From contig JAJAZH010000113.1 of assembly GCA_026785815.1 (NCBI GenBank), positions 1 to 10,539 of the forward strand: a stretch of 10,539 nucleotides of DNA. Reading direction: 5' to 3'. The notes below the pieces were generated by a model. It saw only the letters and a program-made list of their open reading frames with translations, was not told the DNA's origin and did not search any database. This DNA is from Ramlibacter sp. (GTDB lineage Bacteria; Pseudomonadota; Gammaproteobacteria; Burkholderiales; Burkholderiaceae_C). Shown one piece after another: positions 1-6,263 of the stretch. The number at the start of each line of letters is the position of its first letter. Positions within the stretch are counted from its first letter, which is position 1. Made by a program: the position numbers and the translations under genes.

Positions 1-2762
1 AGCAGCGGCACCTTCAGCTCGGCGACGCCGGCCATCAGGCGCGGGATCTCGGTCCGGAGCCAGTCGACTTCCCCCTCGGGCACCTCGAACACCAGTTCGT
101 CGTGCACCTGCATGATCATCCGGGTTGCGCGCTGCTGCTGGTCCAGCACCTCCTGGACCCGGACCATCGCCAGCTTGATCAGGTCGGCGGCGGTGCCCTG
201 CATCGGCGCGTTGATGGCAGCGCGCTCGGCTCCCCCGCGGCGCGGACCGTTCGGCGAGTTGATCTCGGGCAGGTACAGGCGTCGGCCGAACACCGTCTCG
301 ACGTAGCCCTTGCTCTTGGCTGACAGCCGCGTTTGGTCCATGTAGTTCTTGACGCCCGGGTAGCGCTGGAAATAGCGCTCGATGTAATTTGCCGCCGCCT
401 TGGTCTCGATGCCCAGGTTGCGCGCCAGGCCGAAGCTGCTCATGCCGTAGATCAGCCCGAAGTTGATCACCTTGGCATACCGGCGCTGCTCGCTGCTGAC
501 CTGGTCCGGCGCGACGTTGAAGACTTCAGCGGCGGTCGCGTTGTGCACGTCCATGCCCTCGGCGAAAGCCTTGACCAGGGTCACGTCTTCGCTGAGGTGA
601 GCCATGATCCGCAGCTCGATCTGGCTGTAGTCGGCGCTGGCGATCTGGTGCCCGGGGGGCGCCACGAAAGCCTCCCGCACCCGCCGCCCTTCGGCGGTCT
701 TGACCGGAATGTTCTGCAGGTTCGGATCGTTGCTCGAGAGCCGGCCGGTGACAGCCACTGCCTGCGCGTAATGGGTGTGGACGCGGCCGGTCCGGGGGTG
801 GGCCATCTGCGCCAGCTTGTCGGTGTAGGTCCCTTTCAGCTTCGACAGGCCGCGGTGCTCCAACAGCTTGGCGGGCAGCGGAAAATCCTCGGCCAGTTTC
901 TCCAGCACTTCCTCATCGGTGCTCGGCACGCCGCTCGGGGTCTTCTTGAGCACCGGCAAGCCGAGTTTGGTGAACAGCACCTCGCCGATCTGCTTGGGAC
1001 TGCCGAGGTTGAACGGCTGGCCGGCCAGCGCGTGCGCATCCTGCTCGAGCTGCATCATCCGCGCGCCAAGTTCGCCGCTCTGTCTGGCCAGCATCGGCCC
1101 ATCGATCAGCACGCCGTTGCGCTCGACCCGGTACAGCGCCTCGCTGCTGCGCATCTCGAGGTCGTAGATGAAGCGCAGCCGGCGGTCGGCCTGCAGACGC
1201 GGCCACAGCACCAGGTGCACGTCGAGTGTCTGGTCGGAGTCTTCGCAGGAATATTCGGCGGCCTTGTCGACCGCCACCTGCTCGAACGCGATCTGGTGCG
1301 TGCCCTTGCCGGCGATGGTCTCGAAGTCGATTCCGCTGCGCCCCAGGTGCCGCTCGGCCAGGCTGGCCAGTCCATGCGGCTTATGCACTTCGAGCACGTA
1401 GCTCTGGAGCATGGTGTCATGCTCATAGCCCTGCACTTCGATGCCGTAGTTGGCGAACACGTGCCGGTCGTACTTGACGTGCTGCCCCAGCTTCTTCCTG
1501 TCCGGATTCTCCAGCCACGGCTTCAGGCGGGCCAGCACTTCGTCGCGCGGCAGCTGCTCGGGTGCGTCGCCGTAGCGATGCGCCAGCGGCACATAGGCGG
1601 CCTCGCCCGGCTTGACGCTGAACGACACGCCGATGATCTCGGCGAGCATCTCGTCGAGCGAACTGGTTTCGGTGTCCACCGCCGTCAGCTGCGCCGAGTC
1701 GATCCTGGCCAGCCAGTCGTCGAACTGGGCCCAGGTGAAGATCGTGTCGTAATGCAGGTTGGTCGCCTGCGACAGGCCGGACAGGTCGGGCTCCTCGAAC
1801 AGGCCGCCGACCTTCTTGCGACTGAGGTGCTCCTCGATCAGCTCGGGCGGCACGTCATGCGTGTCGAGCTGCTTGACCAGGCCCTTGAAGCCGTAGCGCT
1901 CGTAGAAGGCCTTCAGGGCGTCGACCTGCTGTCCGCCGATGACGATGTCCTGCAGCTCCGGCAGTCCGGGGATGTGGTCCGCGAGATCGCAGTCCTTGCG
2001 GATCGTGAGCAGCGCGCGGCCCTGGGGCAGCCAGTCCAGCGCCTTGCGCAGGTTGTCGCCGACGGCGCCCTTGACTTCGCTGGCGCGCTCGACCAGCGCG
2101 TCGAGCGAACCGTATTCCTTGAGCAGCTTCACCGCCGTCTTCGGTCCGACCTTGTCCACTCCCGGCACGTTGTCGACCGAATCGCCGACCAGGGTCTGGT
2201 AGTCGACCATCAGGGACGGGGGAACGCCGAACTCCGCCTCGACCCCGGCGACGTCGCGGCGCCGGTCGTTCATGGTGTCGATCACCACCACGTGCTGGTT
2301 CACCAGCTGGCTCAGGTCCTTGTCGCCGCTGGAGATCACGGTGTCGATGTCGCGCTCGGTCGCCATGCACGAGAGCGTGCCGATCACGTCGTCGGCTTCG
2401 ACGTCCGGCACGTGCAACACCTTCCAGCCGAGCAGGCGCACCACTTCGTGGATCGCCGGGATTTGGGCCCGCAGGTCGTCGGGCATGGGCGAGCGATTGG
2501 CCTTGTAGTCGGGGTAGAGGTCGTCGCGGAAGGTCCGGCCCGGAGCGTCGAACACGCAGGCCGCATAGTCGGCCCGCACGTCCTTGCGCAGCTTCTGCAT
2601 CATGTTGATCATTCCGCGGATCGCCCCGGTCGCCGGAGAAGCCGGGTCGCCAGGGACCGCCCGCAAGTCGGGCATGGCATGGAATGCGCGGTAAAGATAG
2701 CTGGAACCGTCGACCAGCAACAGGGTTTTGCGGGATTGTTCCGGCTTTGTGGAATCGCTCAT
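1..2762 (-). CDS. polA: DNA polymerase I, C-terminus cut by window edge
   Basis: DNA polymerase I fills gaps and removes RNA primers during replication and excision repair. 920 codons are visible from the ATG at 2762; only about the last 15 residues should be missing. All three domains are present. The 5' nuclease begins with a VDGSSYLYR motif (Asp18) and carries VEADDVIGTL, SGDKDLSQLV and the VGDSVDNVPGVDKVGPKTA helix-hairpin-helix region. The 3'-5' exonuclease keeps its acidic residues: DTE at Asp363/Glu365, KYDR at Asp432, and YSCED at Tyr504/Asp508, so proofreading should be intact. The polymerase domain has motif A DYSQIELR (Asp711), the O-helix RRYAKVINFGLIYG (Lys764, Phe768, Tyr772) and motif C QVHDE (Asp888); these sit 6 residues after the E. 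coli equivalents, as I recall its numbering. Phe768 is the usual Phe found in Pol I. The gene is divergent from the DUF2782-thrB run. Identification is essentially certain from the motifs; the start is supported by close N-terminal similarity to known PolA. Confidence 0.98.
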   Translation of the reverse strand, partial: MSDSTKPEQSRKTLLLVDGSSYLYRAFHAMPDLRAVPGDPASPATGAIRGMINMMQKLRKDVRADYAACVFDAPGRTFRDDLYPDYKANRSPMPDDLRAQIPAIHEVVRLLGWKVLHVPDVEADDVIGTLSCMATERDIDTVISSGDKDLSQLVNQHVVVIDTMNDRRRDVAGVEAEFGVPPSLMVDYQTLVGDSVDNVPGVDKVGPKTAVKLLKEYGSLDALVERASEVKGAVGDNLRKALDWLPQGRALLTIRKDCDLADHIPGLPELQDIVIGGQQVDALKAFYERYGFKGLVKQLDTHDVPPELIEEHLSRKKVGGLFEEPDLSGLSQATNLHYDTIFTWAQFDDWLARIDSAQLTAVDTETSSLDEMLAEIIGVSFSVKPGEAAYVPLAHRYGDAPEQLPRDEVLARLKPWLENPDRKKLGQHVKYDRHVFANYGIEVQGYEHDTMLQSYVLEVHKPHGLASLAERHLGRSGIDFETIAGKGTHQIAFEQVAVDKAAEYSCEDSDQTLDVHLVLWPRLQADRRLRFIYDLEMRSSEALYRVERNGVLIDGPMLARQSGELGARMMQLEQDAHALAGQPFNLGSPKQIGEVLFTKLGLPVLKKTPSGVPSTDEEVLEKLAEDFPLPAKLLEHRGLSKLKGTYTDKLAQMAHPRTGRVHTHYAQAVAVTGRLSSNDPNLQNIPVKTAEGRRVREAFVAPPGHQIASADYSQIELRIMAHLSEDVTLVKAFAEGMDVHNATAAEVFNVAPDQVSSEQRRYAKVINFGLIYGMSSFGLARNLGIETKAAANYIERYFQRYPGVKNYMDQTRLSAKSKGYVETVFGRRLYLPEINSPNGPRRGGAERAAINAPMQGTAADLIKLAMVRVQEVLDQQQRATRMIMQVHDELVFEVPEGEVDWLRTEIPRLMAGVAELKVPL

Positions 2763-2763
2763 C

Positions 2764-2778
2764 CGGGCATTCTGCCCG
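2764..2778. promoter_or_regulatory. Hairpin abutting the polA start codon
   Basis: A perfect 6-bp inverted repeat, CGGGCA-TTC-TGCCCG, ends one base before the polA ATG (2762 on the minus strand). It occupies the place where a ribosome-binding site would lie, and I see no Shine-Dalgarno sequence there. In polA mRNA it could mask the initiation region and keep translation low. It might equally be chance in GC-rich DNA. The structure is seen in the sequence; the regulatory role is inference. Confidence 0.35.
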
Positions 2779-2802
2779 CTGGAGCCGACGGCTCGAGGCC
2801 CC

Positions 2803-2808
2803 TACAAT
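2803..2808 (+). promoter_or_regulatory. Candidate -10 box (TACAAT) for the DUF2782-thrB operon
   Basis: TACAAT is one mismatch from the sigma-70 -10 consensus TATAAT and lies only 6 bases before the ATG at 2815. Transcription normally starts about 7 bases after the -10 box, so it would begin at or very near the A of the start codon and give a leaderless mRNA. No ribosome-binding site is seen before the ATG, which fits. The -35 region (about 2780-2785, TGGAGC) is a poor match to TTGACA. The box lies in the 52-base divergent gap with polA. Confidence 0.5.
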
Positions 2809-2814
2809 TCGGCC

Positions 2815-3174
2815 ATGCGTGCCCCTTTCATCCTGTTGCTCTCGTGTTTCGCCTGGAGCGCGGCCAGCGCCCAGTCCCAGCTGCAGGGCAGCCCGGCCGG
2901 CAGCGTCGGCGCGCGCGAGCCATTGCAGCAAGCGGAGCCGGCCGATCCGCGCCGCAACCAGAAGATCGAACGAATGCGGATCGAGGACGACGGCGCACGC
3001 ATCGACGAACTGAGGGTCGGCGGCCAGAGCCAGAGCATCGTCGTGCAGCCCAAGGCCAACCTGCCCGAGTACGAGTTCCAGCCGACCGACCTGTCGCGCA
3101 GCCGCCCCGCCGACAACCGCGACGGACTGTCCAGCCCCAGCAGCCAGCGGGTCTGGAACCTGTTCAAATTCTAG
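2815..3174 (+). CDS. DUF2782 family secreted protein
   Basis: A 119-residue protein of unknown function. The first 19 residues look like a Sec signal peptide: one Arg, a hydrophobic FILLLSCFAW core and an AxA-type cleavage site (ASA before QSQ). The mature part is polar and proline-rich, and holds the segment RIDELRVGGQSQSIVVQPK (about residues 63-81) that I associate with DUF2782. It ends in an RVWNLFKF tail. Members of this family are typically encoded beside polA and thrB in Burkholderiales. An upstream in-frame start at 2728 exists but would overlap polA and place 29 charged residues before the signal peptide, so 2815 is preferred. The stop TAG is followed by one base and then the thrB ATG, so the two genes are probably translated together. 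A periplasmic location is likely. No enzymatic motif is visible. Confidence 0.88.
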   Translation: MRAPFILLLSCFAWSAASAQSQLQGSPAGSVGAREPLQQAEPADPRRNQKIERMRIEDDGARIDELRVGGQSQSIVVQPKANLPEYEFQPTDLSRSRPADNRDGLSSPSSQRVWNLFKF

Positions 3175-3175
3175 G

Positions 3176-4138
3176 ATGGCCGTCTTCACCGAAGTGGCCG
3201 AAGACGAGGCGCGCGACCTGATGCGCCGCCTGCGGCTCGGTGAACTGAGCGAACTGCGCGGCATCCACGGCGGCATCGAGAACACCAACTACTTCGCCAC
3301 CACCGACCAGGGCGAGTTCGTGCTGACGCTCTTCGAGCGGCTCACCTCGGCGCAGTTGCCGTTCTACCTGCGCCTGATGAAGCACCTGGCGCAGCGCGGC
3401 ATCCCGGTGCCGGGTCCGCATGCCGTGCCGGACCAGAAGCAGGAGAGCCTGCTGCTGCAGTTGCGCGGCAAGCCGGCGGCAGTGGTCGATCGGCTGCGGG
3501 GCCACAGCGAGCTGGCGCCGACGGCCGGCCATTGCGCCGCGGTCGGCACCATGCTTGCGCGAATGCACCTGGCGGCGCGCGACTTTCCGCTGACCCAACC
3601 GAACCTGCGCGGCCTCGCGTGGTGGAACGAAACCGTGCCGGTGGTGCTGCCGCATGTGGATCCCGGGCAGGCTGCGCTGCTGCGCAGCGAACTGGCCTTC
3701 CAGAACCATGTCGCGGCCTCGTCCGGATACGCGGCGCTGCCGCGCGGGCCGATCCATGCCGACCTGTTCCGCGACAACGTGCTGTTCGAGCGCGGCGAGC
3801 TGACCGGCTTCTTCGACTTCTACTTCGCGGGCGTCGATAGCTGGCTGTTCGACATCGCGGTGTGCCTGAACGACTGGTGCGTGGACCTGGCCAGCGGCGC
3901 CCATGACGCCAGCCGCGCGAAGTCATTCCTGGATGCCTATGCCGCGGTACGCCCACTGGCCGCAGCCGAGCGCCAGTTGCTGCCGGCACTGTTGCGCGCC
4001 GGTGCCCTGCGCTTCTGGATCTCGCGACTCTGGGACGTCCATCTGCCGCGCGATGCGGCTCTGCTAAAACCCCACGACCCGACCCATTTCGAGCGGGTGC
4101 TGCGCCAGCGCGTGGCCCGGCAGCCAGTGCTCGCCTGA
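3176..4138 (+). CDS. thrB: Homoserine kinase, type II (APH-like fold)
   Basis: ThrB phosphorylates homoserine with ATP to give O-phosphohomoserine, the penultimate step to threonine, in the cytoplasm. The 320-residue length is normal for the type II enzyme, which has the aminoglycoside-phosphotransferase fold and is unrelated to the E. coli GHMP-type ThrB. Near the N-terminus is the GIHGGIENTNYFATT loop (about 29-43), a family signature for nucleotide binding. The catalytic loop is IHADLFRDN (His194, Asp196, Asn201). The metal-binding DFYFAGVDSW segment (Asp214) follows, in place of the DFG motif. The C-terminus has the RFWISRLWD region. It starts one base after the DUF2782 stop codon with no separate ribosome-binding site, suggesting translational coupling, and is followed 17 bases later by the membrane-protein gene. 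Nothing is missing or degraded. Confidence 0.95.
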   Translation: MAVFTEVAEDEARDLMRRLRLGELSELRGIHGGIENTNYFATTDQGEFVLTLFERLTSAQLPFYLRLMKHLAQRGIPVPGPHAVPDQKQESLLLQLRGKPAAVVDRLRGHSELAPTAGHCAAVGTMLARMHLAARDFPLTQPNLRGLAWWNETVPVVLPHVDPGQAALLRSELAFQNHVAASSGYAALPRGPIHADLFRDNVLFERGELTGFFDFYFAGVDSWLFDIAVCLNDWCVDLASGAHDASRAKSFLDAYAAVRPLAAAERQLLPALLRAGALRFWISRLWDVHLPRDAALLKPHDPTHFERVLRQRVARQPVLA

Positions 4139-4155
4139 GGCAGCGCAGGAGACTT

Positions 4156-4944
4156 ATGAAACTGAACATCGTTCCGGCGCGTACTGGCATCACATGGGTC
4201 AAGCTCGGCATCTCCACTTTCTTCAAGCAGCCACTCGCGCTGGCGGGGCTGTTCCTGCTGTACATGCTGGTGATGTTCCTGCTGTCGCAGGCGCCTTTGG
4301 TCGGCGCAGCGGTGGCGGCGGTGTTCGTCCCGGCCAGCACGCTGGGGATCATGGTGGCCGTGAAGGAGGTCACGACCGGGCGCTTTCCGATGCCGACCGT
4401 CCTCGTCAGCGCGTTCCGCGCCGGCCGCAAACGCGCCGGCGCCATGCTGCTGCTCGGGGTGATCTATGCGGGCGGCTGGTTCCTGGGGCTGGCGGTTGCG
4501 ACCGTCATCGCTCCCCCGCCGTCGGGAGCGGAAGTCTCGACGGCCGCTGGACAAGGGCAACTGGGCTGGTTCTACCTGACGGTCACCCTGCTCTCCCTGC
4601 CGCTCAACCTGTTGTTCTGGCACGCGCCGGCGCTGGTCCACTGGCACCAGGTCGCGCCGCTGAAAAGCTTGTTCTTCAGCCTGGTCGCCTGCCTGCGGAA
4701 TTTCTGGGCCATGACCATTTTTGCCCTGACCTGGCTGGCGATCTTCATGGTGGCATTGTTCGGACTGGCGCTGGTCGGAGTCGCGCTCGGCGGGGCTGCG
4801 ATGATGACCACCGTGCTGGTGCCGACCTTCCTGCTGCTGCTGGCGATGTTCTCGACCTCCATCTACTTCACCTTCCGCGACAGCTTCGTGGAAGAAGAAT
4901 TCCCACCCCCGGAGATTTCCCATGACGCAACACATCCTGCTTGA
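4156..4944 (+). CDS. BPSS1780-family integral membrane protein
   Basis: A 262-residue inner-membrane protein of unknown function, similar in layout to the BPSS1780 family found beside thrB in Burkholderiales. About six hydrophobic segments are visible, near residues 26-44, 47-69, 94-119, 138-158, 183-213 and 216-238. Two basic patches, at about 64-93 (including FRAGRKR) and 165-181, probably face the cytoplasm. The short N-terminus carries a conserved-looking PARTGITWVKLG motif. A Shine-Dalgarno AGGAG lies at 4147-4151, four bases before the ATG. The gene ends inside the next gene, with a 23-base overlap in a different frame. That overlap and the 17-base gap to thrB place it in the thrB operon. 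No catalytic or transport signature could be recognised. Confidence 0.88.
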   Translation: MKLNIVPARTGITWVKLGISTFFKQPLALAGLFLLYMLVMFLLSQAPLVGAAVAAVFVPASTLGIMVAVKEVTTGRFPMPTVLVSAFRAGRKRAGAMLLLGVIYAGGWFLGLAVATVIAPPPSGAEVSTAAGQGQLGWFYLTVTLLSLPLNLLFWHAPALVHWHQVAPLKSLFFSLVACLRNFWAMTIFALTWLAIFMVALFGLALVGVALGGAAMMTTVLVPTFLLLLAMFSTSIYFTFRDSFVEEEFPPPEISHDATHPA

Positions 4945-5677
4945 CCGCACCGCCGACGAGGTCCTCTGGTTCCAGCGCCGCAGCTTCATCAAGGCGGCGG
5001 CCAGCTGGACGGCAATGGGGGGCGCCGCTGCTGCGCATGCGCAGCAGCGCAGCAACGTGGTGGAGATGGTCGGGGACATCACCGTCAATGGCGAACGACT
5101 GATGCCGCAGCGCGCGCTGCAGACCGGCGACCAGATCGCGACCGGACCGGATTCGCACATGGTGTTCGTGGTCGGCAACTCGTCGTTCCTGGTGCGGCAG
5201 AACTCGCGGCTGGCAGTGGAACGCGGCCGGACGCTGAACACGGTCAGCCTGCTGCGGATGCTGACCGGCGCCGTCGCCAGTGTCTGGGGCCCTGGCAGCA
5301 ACCGGCGGATCGTCACCCCGACGCTGACCGCCGGCATCCGCGGCACCGGCGTCTACACCGAAGTGCTGCCGGACCAGGGCTATCGCAGCTACTTCTGCAA
5401 CTGCTACGGCACGGTGGACATGGCGGCCGGTGGCGACCGGCTGGTGTCGCAGTCGAATTACCACCAGTCGTTCTGGGGCGAGGCGCAGGCCAGGAACGGC
5501 CGCTTCCTGACGCCTGCCGGCGCCATCAACCACACCGACGAGGAACTGGAATACCTGGCACGCCTGGTGAACCAGCAGACCGCGTGGCAGGTGCTCGGCC
5601 GCAAGGGCGTCAAGGACGGCAAGGGCTATATGGAAGAGCGGCCGCCCGAGGCGTACCCGGCATCGCCGCTTCGTTGA
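4922..5677 (+). CDS. FecR-domain protein with Tat signal peptide
   Basis: A 251-residue predicted periplasmic protein. The N-terminus has a twin-arginine motif, QRRSFIKAA (Arg19-Arg20), then a mild hydrophobic stretch and an AHA cleavage site near residue 40, so export by the Tat pathway is likely. Residues about 48-150 match the FecR domain pattern: GDITVNGERLMPQRALQTGD, IATGPDSHMVF, FLVRQNSRLAVE and TPTLTAGIRGTGVYTE. A short CNC motif follows (about residue 160). True FecR proteins control a FecI sigma factor through a cytoplasmic N-terminus and a membrane helix. Here there is no such N-terminus and no sigma factor nearby, so this is a stand-alone FecR-domain protein of unknown role, not an iron-signalling anti-sigma factor. 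It overlaps the membrane-protein gene by 23 bases and is the last gene of the operon. Confidence 0.85.
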   Translation: MTQHILLDRTADEVLWFQRRSFIKAAASWTAMGGAAAAHAQQRSNVVEMVGDITVNGERLMPQRALQTGDQIATGPDSHMVFVVGNSSFLVRQNSRLAVERGRTLNTVSLLRMLTGAVASVWGPGSNRRIVTPTLTAGIRGTGVYTEVLPDQGYRSYFCNCYGTVDMAAGGDRLVSQSNYHQSFWGEAQARNGRFLTPAGAINHTDEELEYLARLVNQQTAWQVLGRKGVKDGKGYMEERPPEAYPASPLR

Positions 5678-5703
5678 ATCCCGCTCGGGCTGGCGCCGGC
5701 AAG

Positions 5704-5734
5704 TGACGCTTCCGGCGGCGGGGCCGAAGCGTCA
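5704..5734. terminator. Hairpin between converging genes, probable two-way terminator
   Basis: A perfect 9-bp stem, TGACGCTTC at 5704-5712 paired with GAAGCGTCA at 5726-5734, encloses a 13-base GC-rich loop that can extend the stem further. It lies 27 bases after the FecR-gene stop, and its right arm contains the TGA stop codon of the minus-strand TPR gene. The position between two converging genes fits a bidirectional terminator. There is no T-tract on either side, so efficient intrinsic termination is not certain. Confidence 0.6.
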
Positions 5735-5995
5735 GTTCCTGGCCTTGTCATCGGCGATCGACTTCGCCAGGTCGGCGTACTCTTCGCAAGTGCGGTTGCC
5801 GCAGATCCGCTCCAGTTCGGCCAGGTGCTTCTCAGCCTCTGCCGGCTTGCGGTCCATCAAATACGCTTCTCCGATGTCCTCGTGCGCGCCCTTGTGGCGC
5901 GGCTGGATTCGCAACGCGGTGTTGTAGTGTTCGAAGGCGTTGGCCAGGTCGGGCGTGGCCCGCTTGCGATAACTGTACCCGAGCAGGTTGTGCAC
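5732..5995 (-). pseudogene. TPR protein remnant, N-terminus missing
   Basis: 87 codons of clear tetratricopeptide-repeat character: VHNLLGYSYRK, then YNTALRIQP and KGAHEDIGEAYLMDRKPAEA, spanning two TPR units (residues about 1-32 and 35-66). The tail has a Cys65/Cys70 pair (CGNRTC). Homologues I know of this type in Burkholderiales are roughly twice as long, with a signal peptide and further helices before this point. Here the frame upstream of the GTG at 5995 runs only eight more codons, losing TPR character, and stops at a TGA at 6017-6019. There is no ribosome-binding site and no signal peptide. I read this as a gene truncated at about 5999-6010 by a rearrangement. A short functional protein starting at GTG 5995 is possible but less likely. 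The final TGA lies in the shared hairpin 5704-5734. Confidence 0.7.
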
Positions 5996-5998
5996 AGA

Positions 5999-6263
5999 CG
6001 GGAGCAGAGGTGAGCTTCACGATGCCGGCGCCAATCGGATGGAGATTTGGGCCGACCCATTGACTGCCGACATTGGCACATCTGCCGATGCTGCTGCACA
6101 TCCCCCGTCGTTTTTCCGCAGAGGCGACCAAAAGAGAAGTGGCGCTGCAAATTTGAACCGCGCAAGTGGAACTCCGGGCATGAAGTGGCTGCGGACGATG
6201 CGCGTTCGCTTCGAACCGACAGCGAATGCGCAGCGCGCTCGATAGCGAACTCGCTGCCGCGCT
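5999..6263. other. Gene-free stretch between TPR remnant and histidine kinase
   Basis: About 265 bases with no supported gene. I looked on both strands for the missing N-terminal half of the TPR protein and did not find it. Open frames here are short and look like no family I recognise. The section 6100-6180 has more A and T than the surroundings, including a TTTTT run and the stretch CAAATTTGAA. The only clear structure is the hairpin at 6199-6232, plus a smaller overlapping stem (GCAGCG 6230-6235 with CGCTGC 6252-6257). It probably holds the rearrangement junction. Confidence 0.6.
6199..6232. terminator. Strong 12-bp hairpin downstream of the histidine kinase gene
   Basis: TGCGCGTTCGCT at 6199-6210 pairs with AGCGAATGCGCA at 6221-6232, giving twelve pairs. 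The single imperfect position is a G-T (wobble) pair when read from the plus strand. The loop is ten bases. It starts about 32 bases past the kinase stop codon (TAA at 6264-6266), where a terminator for the minus-strand two-gene unit would be expected. No T-tract follows on the minus strand. It could instead be an mRNA 3'-end stabiliser or a palindromic repeat. Confidence 0.5.

Noticed and set aside
333..3221. A 962-codon open plus-strand frame opposite polA
   Set aside because: It is the antisense of a complete, motif-perfect polA. GC-rich third positions remove stop codons from the opposite strand; its translation is His/Arg/Val-rich, without recognisable domains, and it runs on through the divergent DUF2782 gene.
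1855..3288. A 477-codon minus-strand frame running through polA, the DUF2782 gene and into thrB
   Set aside because: It is out of frame with polA, begins inside thrB on the opposite strand, and shows only Arg/Gly/Ala-rich shadow sequence.
3342..5346. Long minus-strand frames opposite thrB, the membrane-protein gene and the FecR gene
   Set aside because: The plus-strand proteins carry recognisable motifs throughout; the opposite frames are Arg/Ala/Pro-rich shadows.
4922..5677. Reading the FecR-domain protein as a classical FecR iron-signalling regulator
   Set aside because: There is no FecI-type sigma factor, no TonB receptor gene, no cytoplasmic N-terminal domain and no central membrane helix; only the periplasmic FecR-like domain is present.
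5832..6165. Short minus-strand frames spanning the TPR remnant and the gap
   Set aside because: They are out of frame with the clear TPR sequence and resemble no known family, so they do not supply the missing N-terminus.
6205..6222. A GGTTCGA motif (minus strand) hinting at a tRNA T-arm or att site
   Set aside because: The flanking bases do not form the 5-bp T-stem and no acceptor or anticodon arm can be drawn; it is the loop of the 6199-6232 hairpin.
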